From Thiothrix winogradskyi (GTDB lineage Bacteria > Pseudomonadota > Gammaproteobacteria > Thiotrichales > Thiotrichaceae), in the NCBI RefSeq assembly GCF_021650935.1, contig NZ_CP091244.1:1798001-1862000 (forward strand): a DNA stretch of 64,000 bases, in the 5' to 3' direction. Numbering within the stretch: position 1 is the stretch's first letter; every line of letters begins with the position of its first letter. A model generated the notes under the pieces. It saw only the letters and a list, made by a program, of their open reading frames with translations. It was not told the DNA's origin and made no database searches. The position numbers and the translations under genes were made by a program. This document shows positions 53,687 through 62,258 of the stretch, in pieces.

Positions 53687-54779
53687 TCCTTATGAGCAAA
53701 CCCTAGGCGAACACCTGCGCTCGCAGGGTATTTCGCGGCGGGGTTTCCTGAAATTCTGTGGCCTGCTGGCTTCCAGTATGGCTTTAGCTCCGGCGATGAT
53801 TCCGAAAATCGCCGCTGCCCTTGAACAAGCAAAACGCCCTTCGGTGATCTGGTTATCCTTTCAGGAATGCACGGGTTGCACCGAATCCTTAACCCGTTCG
53901 CACAGCCCTAGCATTGAAGGGCTGATCTTTGACGCGATTTCCTTGGATTACCATCACACCTTGCAAGCCGCTTCGGGCGATGCTGCCGAACACGCGCGTG
54001 AAGAGGCGATGAAGGAACACTACGGTAAATACGTGCTGGTGGTGGATGGCTCGATTCCGCTGGATAACCCCGGTTACTCCACCATTGCGGGCATCAGCAA
54101 TCTGGATATGTTGAAAGAAGCCGCCGCTGGTGCTGCTGCCATTATTGCGGTCGGCACGTGTTCTGCCTACGGTGGTTTGCCGAAGGCTGATCCGAATCCA
54201 ACGGGGGCGGTGTCCGTATCCGACATTATTAAAGACAAACCGATTATCAACGTCCCCGGTTGCCCGCCGATTCCGGTGGTGATTACCGGCGTGATTGCCC
54301 ATTTCCTAACCTTCGGGCTGCCCGAATTGGATAGCTTGGGGCGTCCGAAGGCTTTTTACGGGCAAAACATCCACGACCGTTGCTACCGCCGTCCGTTTTA
54401 CGATCGCGGCCTGTTTGCGGAAACCTTTGATGACGAAGGCGCGAAAGCAGGCTGGTGTTTGTACAAACTCGGTTGCAAAGGGCCTGTAACCTACAACGCT
54501 TGCGCCACCACCAAATGGAACGATGGCACGAGCTTCCCGATTGAATCCGGGCATGGTTGCATCGGCTGTTCCGAACCCAACTTCTGGGATTTCGGTGGCT
54601 TTTACAAGGCATTGTCCATTCCTACGGGCGCATCGGGGCAGAACGTGGTGTATGCCGCTGCCGCCGGTATTGCTGCCGGGGTTGCCATCGGTGCGATGAA
54701 CAAAAAATCCAAAACGGAGGCGGCAAGTTCACACCAAACCGTGACCGTTGAGGAATTGAATCAGGAGTCAGGATCATGA
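53667..54779 (+). CDS. hynS: [NiFe]-hydrogenase small subunit (Isp-type, group 1e)
   Basis: A 370-residue electron-transfer subunit. A Tat signal (SRRGFLKF, arginines 24-25) directs folded export with the large subunit. Cysteine ligands for three Fe-S clusters are visible: ECTGCTES, GTCSAYGG and PGCPP (proximal); IHDRCYRRP and CLYKLGCKG (distal); CATTKW and HGCIGCSEPNFWD (medial). A C-terminal hydrophobic helix (YAAAAGIAAGVAIGAM) anchors it to the membrane. The isp genes that follow it place it in group 1e. Confidence 0.94.
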   Translation: MRMQTPSPYEQTLGEHLRSQGISRRGFLKFCGLLASSMALAPAMIPKIAAALEQAKRPSVIWLSFQECTGCTESLTRSHSPSIEGLIFDAISLDYHHTLQAASGDAAEHAREEAMKEHYGKYVLVVDGSIPLDNPGYSTIAGISNLDMLKEAAAGAAAIIAVGTCSAYGGLPKADPNPTGAVSVSDIIKDKPIINVPGCPPIPVVITGVIAHFLTFGLPELDSLGRPKAFYGQNIHDRCYRRPFYDRGLFAETFDDEGAKAGWCLYKLGCKGPVTYNACATTKWNDGTSFPIESGHGCIGCSEPNFWDFGGFYKALSIPTGASGQNVVYAAAAGIAAGVAIGAMNKKSKTEAASSHQTVTVEELNQESGS

Positions 54780-55435
54780 ACGAAGTTGAGTTCCTGCAAT
54801 GGGTCAAAGGCCCTGCTTTCAGTATTGCCCTGTTTATCTTTGTGGCGGGGTTAGTGCTGCGCCTGTTTGAAATCCTGTCGTTGGGTAGAAAAGTGAATTA
54901 CGCCGTGCCGAAGGGCGACCCGATGCAAGGCGGATTACGTGAAATTTTCCGCCGTTCTGTGCCGGATAAGGCAACGTTTCAGCGCTCAATGCTTACCATT
55001 GTGGCGGGTTATGTGTTCCACATTGGTTTGTTTGTGGTGATCTTTTTGCTGGCAGCGCATGTGGAAGTGTTTAAAAGCGTACTTGGCTTCGGCTGGCCTA
55101 ACTTGTCCACGCCCGTGGTGGATGCGTTTGCAGTTGTTACCATGATTGCGTTGGTGGTGGTGCTGATCCATCGCTTGCAACATCCGGTGAAACGCTTCCT
55201 CTCCAGTCCCGGTGATTACGTGGCGTGGGCGGTGACGTTTGTGCCGTTGCTGACGGGCTACATGGCTTACCACCATTTGTTGTTGTCGCCACAGATGATG
55301 CTGGGGCTGCATATTTTGAGCGTGGAAATTTTGCTGATCGTGTTCCCATTCACCAAGCTGATGCACACTTTCACGGTGTTCCTGTCACGCTGGTATAACG
55401 GGGCTTCGATGGGATTGCGGGGGGTGAAATCATGA
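54776..55435 (+). CDS. isp1: Isp1, cytochrome b-type membrane subunit of the hydrogenase
   Basis: A 219-residue membrane protein with about five helices, related to the NarI/DsrM haem b subunits. Several histidines within helices (YVFHIGLFVVIFLLAAHVEV, VVLIHRLQHPV, MAYHHLLLSPQMM, LGLHILSVEI) could ligate haem. It should link the periplasmic hydrogenase to the quinone pool or to Isp2 on the cytoplasmic side. Start and stop both overlap neighbours by 4 nt. Confidence 0.88.
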   Translation: MNEVEFLQWVKGPAFSIALFIFVAGLVLRLFEILSLGRKVNYAVPKGDPMQGGLREIFRRSVPDKATFQRSMLTIVAGYVFHIGLFVVIFLLAAHVEVFKSVLGFGWPNLSTPVVDAFAVVTMIALVVVLIHRLQHPVKRFLSSPGDYVAWAVTFVPLLTGYMAYHHLLLSPQMMLGLHILSVEILLIVFPFTKLMHTFTVFLSRWYNGASMGLRGVKS

Positions 55436-56709
55436 GTACGTTAACACTCGAACGCGGCATCAATGCTTTCAAAGCGCAGATTGATGCGCCTATGGCCAGT
55501 TTCTTCAGCTCGTGCGTATCGTGCGGGATGTGTGCGGAAGCCTGCTTGTTCTACACCGAAAACCCTGAGCCACGCTTTACGCCGATCTACAAACTCGAAC
55601 CGTTGCGGCGCGTGTGGGAACAGGAATACACCTTGATCGGCAAGCTCAAAGCCAAGCTGGGGTTGAGCAAACCTGTCACCGATGCGGAACTCGCCGAATG
55701 GCAGGAACTGGTTTACAACAACTGTTCCTTGTGCGGACGTTGCACCCTGATTTGCCCGGTCGGCAATGACATTACCTATATGATTCGCAAGATGCGCGAA
55801 GGCATGGTGGCTTCCGGTCACGCGCCGGAAGGCTTAATTGGTGCATCCACCCGTGCGGTACAAATCGGTAGCCCCATGGGGGTAAAACTCCCCGCCTTGC
55901 AAGCGCAAGTCCGCCATCTGGAAAAATCCAGCGGTCTGGAAGTGCCTTTCGACAAGGAAGGCGCGGAATACCTGCTAATGCTGTCCTCGATGGAAATCAT
56001 GAACTACCCCGAATACTTGGGGGCGGTTGCCAAAATCCTCACCAATGCAGGCAAAACTTGGACTCTGAGCAGCGAATGCTTTGAAGCTACCAACTCCGGC
56101 ATCCAAATCGGTTCGTCCGACATTGCGCGGGAACTGGTTAGCCGGGTTGTGGCGGCTGCCGAAAAGCTCAAAGTCAAAACGGTGATTAGCCCCGAATGCG
56201 GTCACGCTTACACCGCGTTGCGTTGGGATGGGCCTAATCTAATCGGTCGCCCTTACACCTTTGCTGCCAAACACATTGTTGAAGTGTTGGACGAACTACG
56301 GGCAGAAGGTTTGCTACAAACCGAAGGCTTCGAGGAATCCAAACTCACCTTCCACGACCCGTGCCAATTGGTACGTCGTGGTGGCGTGGTCGAACAGCCG
56401 CGCAATCTGCTGAATATGGTGGCGAAAAACTTCGTGGAAATGGCGGATCATGGCACGCTGAACTGGTGCTGCGGCGCAGGCGGTGGCGTGAGTGCCAACG
56501 AAGACGCTGAAGAAGTGAAAATGAAAGCCTTCCAGCGCAAGAAAAAGCAACTGGACGAATTGCATGTGGATACGCTGGTGACTGCGTGCGCCAACTGCCG
56601 CATCCAGTTGGAAGAAGGCATGGAAGTTAACCAAATGGACATCCCCGTGTTGGGCTTGACCGAAATGATTGCTGAACACTTGGTCGAACGTAAGGGAGGT
56701 GCAGCATGA
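55432..56709 (+). CDS. isp2: Isp2, HdrD/DsrK-like iron-sulfur subunit
   Basis: A 425-residue cytoplasmic protein. Two 4Fe-4S motifs lie at C28-C38 (SCVSCGMCAEAC) and C98-C108 (CSLCGRCTLICP). Two CCG-type domains follow, with CQLVRRGG, NWCCGAGGGV and ACANCRIQLEEG. It resembles the heterodisulfide reductase HdrD and sulfite-pathway DsrK, so it may exchange electrons with a thiol/disulfide or sulfur carrier. In Thiocapsa-type operons isp1-isp2 sit between the two hydrogenase structural genes, as here. Confidence 0.9.
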   Translation: MSTLTLERGINAFKAQIDAPMASFFSSCVSCGMCAEACLFYTENPEPRFTPIYKLEPLRRVWEQEYTLIGKLKAKLGLSKPVTDAELAEWQELVYNNCSLCGRCTLICPVGNDITYMIRKMREGMVASGHAPEGLIGASTRAVQIGSPMGVKLPALQAQVRHLEKSSGLEVPFDKEGAEYLLMLSSMEIMNYPEYLGAVAKILTNAGKTWTLSSECFEATNSGIQIGSSDIARELVSRVVAAAEKLKVKTVISPECGHAYTALRWDGPNLIGRPYTFAAKHIVEVLDELRAEGLLQTEGFEESKLTFHDPCQLVRRGGVVEQPRNLLNMVAKNFVEMADHGTLNWCCGAGGGVSANEDAEEVKMKAFQRKKKQLDELHVDTLVTACANCRIQLEEGMEVNQMDIPVLGLTEMIAEHLVERKGGAA

Positions 56710-57146
56710 TCACCAACGACGCCGATTTCAAACAGGCACTTGATAAGCTGGATTTGCCGCAGCAACGCCGTGTCGGTGCAGCTTTTGTGCGCAACGTGTT
56801 GGCACTCAACCCCGCCGTAACCAAAGTGGTGGATGCTGCTGCCAACGAAGACACCACTGCCGATGAACTCGCCGTAGCCTTCAAGCAAGCCAAAGCCGCC
56901 GCGCTCGATAGCCATACCCGCTGCGGTTCGGACAGCGATTGGCAGGCACAGGCAGGTTATTTTGTTGCCCGTGCTGCCACTGCGTTAGTTGCCCCTGACA
57001 AGCAGGCCAAAGCACCCGCGTGGGAAGCCGCCGTCAATGCACGGATGGCACGTACTTGTGGGCACATTGATGCCTCCGACGAATCCATGCACGAGGAAAG
57101 CGAAGCACAGTATCGCCTCCTTGAGCAATTCCTGAACGACATTTGA
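56706..57146 (+). CDS. Unknown small protein inside the hydrogenase operon
   Basis: A 146-residue, mostly helical, acidic protein with no signal peptide or membrane helix. I do not recognise a family. Two single cysteines lie in HTRCGSDSDW and RTCGHIDASD, and the sequence is rich in Ala and Asp. Its ATG overlaps the isp2 stop by 4 nt, and the large-subunit gene starts 10 nt after it, so it is made with the hydrogenase. An assembly or chaperone role is a guess from position only. Confidence 0.75.
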   Translation: MITNDADFKQALDKLDLPQQRRVGAAFVRNVLALNPAVTKVVDAAANEDTTADELAVAFKQAKAAALDSHTRCGSDSDWQAQAGYFVARAATALVAPDKQAKAPAWEAAVNARMARTCGHIDASDESMHEESEAQYRLLEQFLNDI

Positions 57147-57156
57147 GGATACTGAA

Positions 57157-58878
57157 ATGACTGAACGTGTCGTTGTCGACCCTATCACCCGCATCGAAGG
57201 TCACTTACGCATCGAAGCGCAAATGAACGGTAACACCATCGAACAGGCGTATTCCGCCGGGACAATGGTACGCGGTATTGAAATCATCCTGCGTGGGCGT
57301 GACCCGCGTGACGCTTGGGCTTATGCGCAACGTATTTGCGGCGTGTGTACGCTGGTGCATGGCATTGCCTCGGTGCGCTCGGTGGAAGATGCGCTGAATT
57401 ACAGCATTCCGCCCAATGCGCAACTGATCCGCAACCTGATGATTGCGGCGCAATACGTGCATGACCATGTGATGCACTTCTACCATTTGCACGCGCTCGA
57501 TTGGGTGGACGTGGTATCCGCACTCAGTGCCGATCCCAAAGCCACTTCTGAGTTGGCGCAAAAGATTTCCCCGCACTGGCCGAACTCCACGCCGGGTTAT
57601 TTCTCTGACCAACAAGCCAAACTGAAAAAGTTTGTTGAAGCGGGGCAGTTGGGTATTTTCGCCAAGGCGTATTGGGGGCATCCCGCCTACAAACTGCCAC
57701 CTGAAGCCAATCTGATGGCAGTGTCACATTACCTCGAAGCCCTTGCATGGCAGCGCGATGTGGTGAAATTGCACACCATTTTCGGTGGTAAGAATCCGCA
57801 TCCTAACTTCCTCGTCGGTGGCGTGCCTTGCCCGATTGACCTGAATTCCGATTCTGCCCTCAATATGAAACGCCTGTCGCAAGTGCAGGACATCATTAAG
57901 AAAATGCAGGTATTCGTCGATCAGGTCTACGTGCCGGATACGTTGGCGATTGCCAGTTTCTACAAGGATTGGTTCAAGCAGGGTGAAGGCTTGGGCAATT
58001 TCATGACCTATGGCGATTTCCCTGAAAAAGGCATGGATGACCCTGCGTCGTTCCTGATTCCTTCCGGCGTTATTCTCAACCGCGATTTGTCGAAAATCCA
58101 TCCGGTGGATTTGAATGCGGAAGACCAGATTCAGGAATTCGTCGCGCACTCTTGGTACGACTACAGCGAGGGTAAGGACAAAGGTTTGCACCCTTACGCG
58201 GGCGAAACCGAGTTGAATTACACCGGCCCTAAACCGCCATACAAGCAACTGGAAGTCGATCAATCGTATTCGTGGATGAAATCACCGCGCTGGAAAGGAC
58301 AGGCGGTCGAAGTGGGGCCATTGGCGCGGGTGTTGATGTTGTATGCCACTGGGCACGAACACACTAAATCGCTGGTCGATTACACCCTGAAGTATCTGGA
58401 TGTGCCGGTGGACGCGCTGTATTCCACGATGGGGCGCACGGCTGCTCGCACGCTGGAAACCAAGATCATTGCTGACAAGATGCAGACTTGGTTCGACCAT
58501 TTGATTGCCAATATCAAGGCGGGCGATACCAAAACCTTCAACGAAACCTTGTGGGAACCGTCGAGCTGGCCTTCCAAAGCGCAAGGTGTGGGTTACATGG
58601 AAGCCCCGCGTGGTGCGCTGGCTCATTGGATTGTGATCAAGGATCAGAAGATTGCCAACTATCAGGCTGTCGTGCCGAGTACCTGGAATGCGGGGCCGCG
58701 TGATGTGCAAAATCAAGCGGGGGCGTATGAAGCGTCATTGCAAGGTCATGTGTTGCATGATCCGAAGCAGCCGGTGGAGATTTTGCGCACTATTCACAGT
58801 TTTGACCCGTGCATTGCCTGCGCAGTGCATGTGACTGACCCGGATGGCGAAGAGTTGATTAAGGTGAATGTGCAGTAA
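57157..58878 (+). CDS. hynL: [NiFe]-hydrogenase large subunit (Isp-type, group 1e)
   Basis: A 573-residue catalytic subunit. The nickel-iron site ligands are in RICGVCTLVHG (C61, C64) and DPCIACAVH (C552, C555). Fifteen residues after His558 (VTDPDGEELIKVNVQ) form the peptide removed by the maturation protease. DPITRIEGHLRIE at the N-terminus is the family hallmark. It is exported with the small subunit, as it has no signal of its own. It ends the operon. Confidence 0.96.
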   Translation: MTERVVVDPITRIEGHLRIEAQMNGNTIEQAYSAGTMVRGIEIILRGRDPRDAWAYAQRICGVCTLVHGIASVRSVEDALNYSIPPNAQLIRNLMIAAQYVHDHVMHFYHLHALDWVDVVSALSADPKATSELAQKISPHWPNSTPGYFSDQQAKLKKFVEAGQLGIFAKAYWGHPAYKLPPEANLMAVSHYLEALAWQRDVVKLHTIFGGKNPHPNFLVGGVPCPIDLNSDSALNMKRLSQVQDIIKKMQVFVDQVYVPDTLAIASFYKDWFKQGEGLGNFMTYGDFPEKGMDDPASFLIPSGVILNRDLSKIHPVDLNAEDQIQEFVAHSWYDYSEGKDKGLHPYAGETELNYTGPKPPYKQLEVDQSYSWMKSPRWKGQAVEVGPLARVLMLYATGHEHTKSLVDYTLKYLDVPVDALYSTMGRTAARTLETKIIADKMQTWFDHLIANIKAGDTKTFNETLWEPSSWPSKAQGVGYMEAPRGALAHWIVIKDQKIANYQAVVPSTWNAGPRDVQNQAGAYEASLQGHVLHDPKQPVEILRTIHSFDPCIACAVHVTDPDGEELIKVNVQ

Positions 58879-58943
58879 TAATACCGTTGGTCGGTGTTAC
58901 TAGAACGCTCATAGATTAGAGTAGTAAGTGCACAAAAAAATAG

Positions 58944-58970
58944 TTGCATCGTCTGAAATGATTCTATAAT
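58944..58970 (+). promoter_or_regulatory. Promoter of the tRNA-Thr gene
   Basis: A perfect TATAAT (58965-58970) lies 15 nt after TTGCAT (58944-58949) and is followed by the GC-bearing discriminator ATTCGCGTC. It lies 15 nt before the tRNA. Confidence 0.6.
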
Positions 58971-58985
58971 ATTCGCGTCTCCCAA

Positions 58986-59061
<76 letters not shown>

Positions 59062-59069
59062 ATAAGATA

Positions 59070-59099
59070 AAGGGTTGTAGCGATACAGCCCTTTTTTTT
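59070..59099 (+). terminator. Rho-independent terminator after tRNA-Thr
   Basis: A 10-bp stem AAGGGTTGTA/TACAGCCCTT with one wobble pair and loop GCGA, followed by a run of T. Confidence 0.85.
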
Positions 59100-59107
59100 C
59101 GCCTGTC

Positions 59108-59141
59108 GTTTAGGAAAATGTGCTGGTGGTTTAGGAAAATG
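59108..59141. repeat. Iterated 13-bp repeat, possible relic of an IS end
   Basis: GTTTAGGAAAATG occurs at 59108-59120 and 59129-59141, a 21-bp period (two helical turns), just after TGTC. Iterated short repeats beginning near a 5'-TG are typical of IS21-like ends, but no transposase is near, so this is only a suggestion. No gene is seen between 59100 and 59278. Confidence 0.4.
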
Positions 59142-59199
59142 ATTGTGTTGGTTTGTCCTGTTCCGACATCGAGCGAGATGCGATAGTGGTAAGGCATGG

Positions 59200-59224
59200 A
59201 AAAGCCCACGCGGGGTGGGCTTTT
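59200..59224 (+). terminator. Rho-independent terminator-like hairpin
   Basis: AAAAGCCCAC and GTGGGCTTTT pair over 10 bp around GCGGG. No gene is seen directly upstream apart from the tRNA unit, so it may be a relic of a lost gene. The A/T symmetry would allow function in both directions. Confidence 0.6.
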
Positions 59225-59285
59225 GATCAGGGGCTGTATTTGTCGGCTTAGGACGCGCTAGGCGGACATTTGGCTTCCTAGCATA

Positions 59286-60275
59286 ACCTGAGTTCGGGAT
59301 AAGCCATCCCTCAATTTAGATCACAACCAATGCTGATGTTTTTAAATCCAGTGCTGGTTTTTTATCTTGATAGGCATATGACACCAAGCCAGCAATGATG
59401 TTAATCATATAGTTAGTGAGTGAACGGTGGCGTGAATGCTCAATTTGTGAAATATTTTTCAACTGATCATTGATGGTTTCGATGATGCTCCGTTTACGCA
59501 ACATCAGTGTATCGAACGTGTCACGCGCCACGGGTTTCATGTTTTTCTTCAGCGAGGTAATCCATTCAACCCCTTGCTCTGCCAACGATTCTGTCAATGC
59601 CTTGGAAATGTAGCCACGATCACCAAAGACTTTGCCGACCACTTTTTTCAGCAACGTGGAACGGGCTTACGGTCATCGGTATTACCCGAAGTAATGGCAA
59701 ACGATAAAATATTGCCGCAGTCATCCACGACCAAATGAAGTTTGAACCCATAAAACCAGCCTGTTGACGATTTACCCCGCCTGCGTCTTTGCGAAAGGTG
59801 TGATGACGTGGAATACGCAAATTTTCACAGACTTTCAAGGGGGTAGAGTCTATGAAGGCAATACCTCGCCCCGTTTCACAGCGTTGCTGCATAAACAGGG
59901 TTAGTGGCAAAAGAACACGCGGCATTAACTCAATAAAACGTTGATAACTAGGGAGTTGCGGGAAATGACCCTTAAGAAATACTTTGACATGACGCTCATA
60001 ATACCACTTGAAAGTACGATACCCCACTTGGTGGTAATGCACCAAAATCGTCATGATTTCACTATCGCCAAGACCACTGTGGCGACGACGATGCCCGCCT
60101 TTCGGGGTCAATAACGTTTTGTTCCATTCGGGATGAAAGTCCTGACAAAAATCGTCAATGGCACAGAATAACCGTGTTAGCATCTCAGTAGCAGCCTTTG
60201 GTGGGGTCAATGTTGTGTGTGGTTACTCACATTCTCCCATGAAAGGCTGCGCCTTACCTTATCCCGAACTCAGGT
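59286..60275 (-). mobile_element. IS982-family insertion sequence, 990 bp
   Basis: Terminal inverted repeats of 18 bp (ACCTGAGTTCGGGATAAG at the left, its complement at 60258-60275) enclose one transposase. The 7-bp sequence TAGCATA directly flanks both ends (59279-59285 and 60276-60282), a target-site duplication. The clean duplication indicates a simple insertion with little later change at its ends. Encoded protein features match the IS982 family. Confidence 0.92.
59316..60183 (-). pseudogene. IS982-family transposase, broken by two frameshifts
   Basis: The DDE transposase is readable in three frames. The N-terminal part (DSEIMTILVHYHQVGYRTFKWYYERHVKVFLKGHFPQLPSYQRF, then FIDSTPLKVC with the first Asp) is in one frame. 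The middle (GKSSTGWFYGFKLHLVVDDCGNILSFAITSGNTDDRKPVPR) needs a shift near 59771-59785. The end (KKVVGKVFGDRGYISKAL to LRKRSIIETINDQLKNISQIEHSRHRS) needs a second near 59650-59660. Two shifts argue for inactivation or sequencing error rather than programmed frameshifting. The ATG at 60183 is the likely start. Confidence 0.88.
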
Positions 60276-60292
60276 TAGCATAGTGTTAGCGG

Positions 60293-60550
60293 CTACGCGG
60301 AAAGCGGGTCGATTGCCCTCAAAATCATGCGGCTACACACGTCCTCATGAGGATCATAAATAACCCAGTCGTTTTGTTCCTGATCGTATGGATGCACCCG
60401 GTCTTTCAAGCTGATTTGGTGATTTTTTGGGTACTTTTTGTGAGGTTCGGCGGCTCGGTAGATGCTCTCCCTGTTCGCGCAGGTTTGGCAGGCATCAACA
60501 AATGTCCGGTTGCGGTAAAAATCCTCATTAGGATTAAATGATTTATTCAT
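60293..60550 (-). CDS. Small hypothetical protein
   Basis: An 85-residue, polar, charged protein with a CxxC pair (DACQTCANRE), rich in Tyr, Asp and Arg. I recognise no family. It lies between the IS element and a minus-strand terminator, so it would need its own promoter. The start is ATG 60548-60550 with only a weak AGATGACC before it. Confidence 0.5.
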   Translation of the reverse strand: MNKSFNPNEDFYRNRTFVDACQTCANRESIYRAAEPHKKYPKNHQISLKDRVHPYDQEQNDWVIYDPHEDVCSRMILRAIDPLSA

Positions 60551-60603
60551 TTCTGGTCATCTCAAAAATAAGGAAATTGAAATAAGATGCTAACGCCAGC
60601 GAC

Positions 60604-60633
60604 AAAAAAGGCGGTGGTCATCCAACCACCGCC
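60604..60633 (-). terminator. Rho-independent terminator of the phage-type operon
   Basis: Read on the minus strand, GGCGGTGGT and ACCACCGCC form a 9-bp stem followed by six T residues. It lies 16 nt after the last gene of the block. Confidence 0.85.
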
Positions 60634-60648
60634 CGTGCGGGTCGCCTC

Positions 60649-60873
60649 TCAACGCGGCGGGTTGGGGGGTGTTGTGCTGCCTGCGTCTGCTTGGATGGTT
60701 TCGTGCCATTCCCATGCTATGGCGGCGGCGTTGGCTAGTTCCCTTGCTTTGTTGGTGTAGTCTTTGTTGAGTCCGCCGAAATATTCCATTTCGCCGGACA
60801 CTTCTGCCATTAGTCGTACCATGTTTTTGACGCGGTTGGCAAGGTCTTGCTTGTCTAGAATGATGTTGCTCAT
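60649..60873 (-). CDS. Small phage-type hypothetical protein
   Basis: A 74-residue helical protein (NIILDKQDLANRVKNMVRLMAEVSGEMEYFGGLN) with a Pro/Thr-rich end. No family is recognised. Its ATG overlaps the HNH gene's stop by 4 nt, and it is last in the operon before the terminator. Confidence 0.6.
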   Translation of the reverse strand: MSNIILDKQDLANRVKNMVRLMAEVSGEMEYFGGLNKDYTNKARELANAAAIAWEWHETIQADAGSTTPPNPPR

Positions 60874-61526
60874 GTTGTGCCTCCGTTCCGGGCGTGTTGG
60901 TGGTGTTTGGTTTCGAGTTTGCTGATTAGCATGACGGTTGGTTTTAGGTCGTTGGGTGCTGTGTCGTAGTGGTTGCGGTTGAGTTGGGCTAGTTCAGCGC
61001 GGGACACTAGCGCCAAGTTGCTTAAGGTGATGTTGGCTTTGTCGCCGTCGAGGAATTTTAGGGTGTGGCTTTTGGGGATTTTGCCGTGGGCTTGTTCCCA
61101 GATTAGCCGGTGCGTGGTTCGCCATTGGTTGGGTTCGGCGACTTTTGTCCATTGGTAGCCTTCCCTGGTGCGGGTGCTGCCAACGGGGCGCGAGGTGTGC
61201 GGGGTGTTGCCCGTTTTGAAGCAGCCTTTGCCGTTGCTGAGTTGCAAGCCTTTCTTGCCTTTGTTCCATGTTTCCTGACCACGCTGAAAGCGCCCGTCAT
61301 TCCCTGTTTGCCAGCCGTGGCGTTTGCAGAGGGATTGGAGTTGCGTCCTGGGGATGTTTGTGCCGAAGGTTTGGTTGTATTGGCGGGTGAGTTCGGCGCG
61401 TGGTAGGTGGCGGTTGTTGCTGACGAAGAGCAATTGCCGGGTGGTGTAGGTTTTCTCTAAGTGTGCTGGAATCCCAAGCTCGTCCCTGAGCTTTTTGTCC
61501 AGCCACTGGTTGTGGCTGGCTGTCAT
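60870..61526 (-). CDS. HNH endonuclease (phage type)
   Basis: A 218-residue protein. The N-terminal half resembles a DNA-binding helical region (ELTRQYNQTFGTNIPRTQLQSLCKRHGW), followed by FQRGQETWNKGKKG and a C-terminal HNH_3-like domain (HRLIWEQAHGKIPKSHTLKF, then DGDKANITLSNLALVSRAEL). The central His of classical HNH is replaced in LKFLDGDK, as in related phage proteins I recall, so cleavage activity is not certain. The start directly follows the upstream gene's stop without a gap. Confidence 0.82.
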   Translation of the reverse strand: MTASHNQWLDKKLRDELGIPAHLEKTYTTRQLLFVSNNRHLPRAELTRQYNQTFGTNIPRTQLQSLCKRHGWQTGNDGRFQRGQETWNKGKKGLQLSNGKGCFKTGNTPHTSRPVGSTRTREGYQWTKVAEPNQWRTTHRLIWEQAHGKIPKSHTLKFLDGDKANITLSNLALVSRAELAQLNRNHYDTAPNDLKPTVMLISKLETKHHQHARNGGTT

Positions 61527-61763
61527 TTATTTGGATTCCAACATTTCGGGCAGGTTTGTAACGGGGGTTGCGGAATGTTCTTGCTTGAACTTTTCCGCAT
61601 CCAGGGCGAGTTGACCGATTTGCACGAGCTGTTTGGCAACGCCGGTGATGGCGCGGCTGCGCTCGATCTCGCTGGCGAGTGCGTCCCCTTTCAGGTCTTC
61701 ATCCCCTAGCCGTTCCAGTTGGGCAAAGAGGTGGTTGTTTAGGTCGACGAGTTTGTTTTTCAT
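61527..61763 (-). CDS. Small phage-type hypothetical protein
   Basis: A 78-residue, largely helical protein (MKNKLVDLNNHLFAQLERLGDEDLKGD, then ALASEIERSRAITGVAKQLV), probably coiled coil. This style is common among small regulatory or early genes of Mu-like prophages, but I cannot name a family. It overlaps the gene before it by 4 nt (ATGA). Confidence 0.62.
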   Translation of the reverse strand: MKNKLVDLNNHLFAQLERLGDEDLKGDALASEIERSRAITGVAKQLVQIGQLALDAEKFKQEHSATPVTNLPEMLESK

Positions 61764-61954
61764 GCTGTTACCTCGCTTGCCATTTTTTCGGCTAGGGCTT
61801 TGACGTTTACTTGGATGTCGCAGTAGAGCTTTTCGATGTAGAGCGCTTCGTCTGCGGTGAGGTCGATCATGCTGTAGCCGGTTTCGCTGGTGAAGGTGCG
61901 CAGTTGGTCGGCGGATTCGGCAATTTGTTGTAGAAGTTGTTGCTTGGTGATCAT
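61760..61954 (-). CDS. Small phage-type hypothetical protein
   Basis: A 64-residue acidic, helical protein (MITKQQLLQQIAESADQLRTF to DEALYIEKLYCDIQVNVKALAEKM). No family is recognised. It starts one base after the stop of the preceding gene and overlaps the next start, so it is part of the same transcript. Confidence 0.58.
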   Translation of the reverse strand: MITKQQLLQQIAESADQLRTFTSETGYSMIDLTADEALYIEKLYCDIQVNVKALAEKMASEVTA

Positions 61955-61955
61955 G

Positions 61956-62258
61956 TTATTCCCCGGTTGCTACGGTGATTGTATCAGTGTGTTTCCAGGC
62001 GATGATGTTGCCGTGGGTGTCGAATGCCCAGCACATGGTGGCGGCTGGGTCGCAGTCGCAGGCGATGCGTAAGCCCTGCCCTTTTTTGCGCAGTTGGTCG
62101 GCGCGGGTGGCGCAGGCGCTGCTGTAGGGGTGGTCGCTGATGAGCTTGACGTCGAGCGGTTGGCTTTCGGCTTTGGCTGACCCTATGGCGAACATCAAGC
62201 CAACGGCGGTTGCACCAAGGATGGCGACCATTAGTACTTTTGCGGTGTTGTCGTTCAT
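61956..62258 (-). CDS. Small membrane-anchored or exported phage-type protein
   Basis: A 100-residue protein. The hydrophobic N-terminus (KVLMVAILGATAVGLMFAIGSAKA) could be a signal peptide or anchor; the rest contains four cysteines (SACATRAD, RIACDCDPAATMCW), likely disulfide-bonded outside. No family is recognised. ATG 62258 overlaps the rha stop (ATGA) and is preferred over an earlier in-frame ATG at 62273. Confidence 0.58.
   Translation of the reverse strand: MNDNTAKVLMVAILGATAVGLMFAIGSAKAESQPLDVKLISDHPYSSACATRADQLRKKGQGLRIACDCDPAATMCWAFDTHGNIIAWKHTDTITVATGE

Noticed and set aside
59650..59785. Programmed frameshifting in the IS982 transposase
   Set aside because: Two separate shifts are needed and no slippery heptamer with a following structure was evident. 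Decay or error is simpler.
60870..61526. A homing endonuclease in an intron or intein
   Set aside because: No split host gene flanks it. It sits in an overlapping phage-type operon with normal starts and stops.
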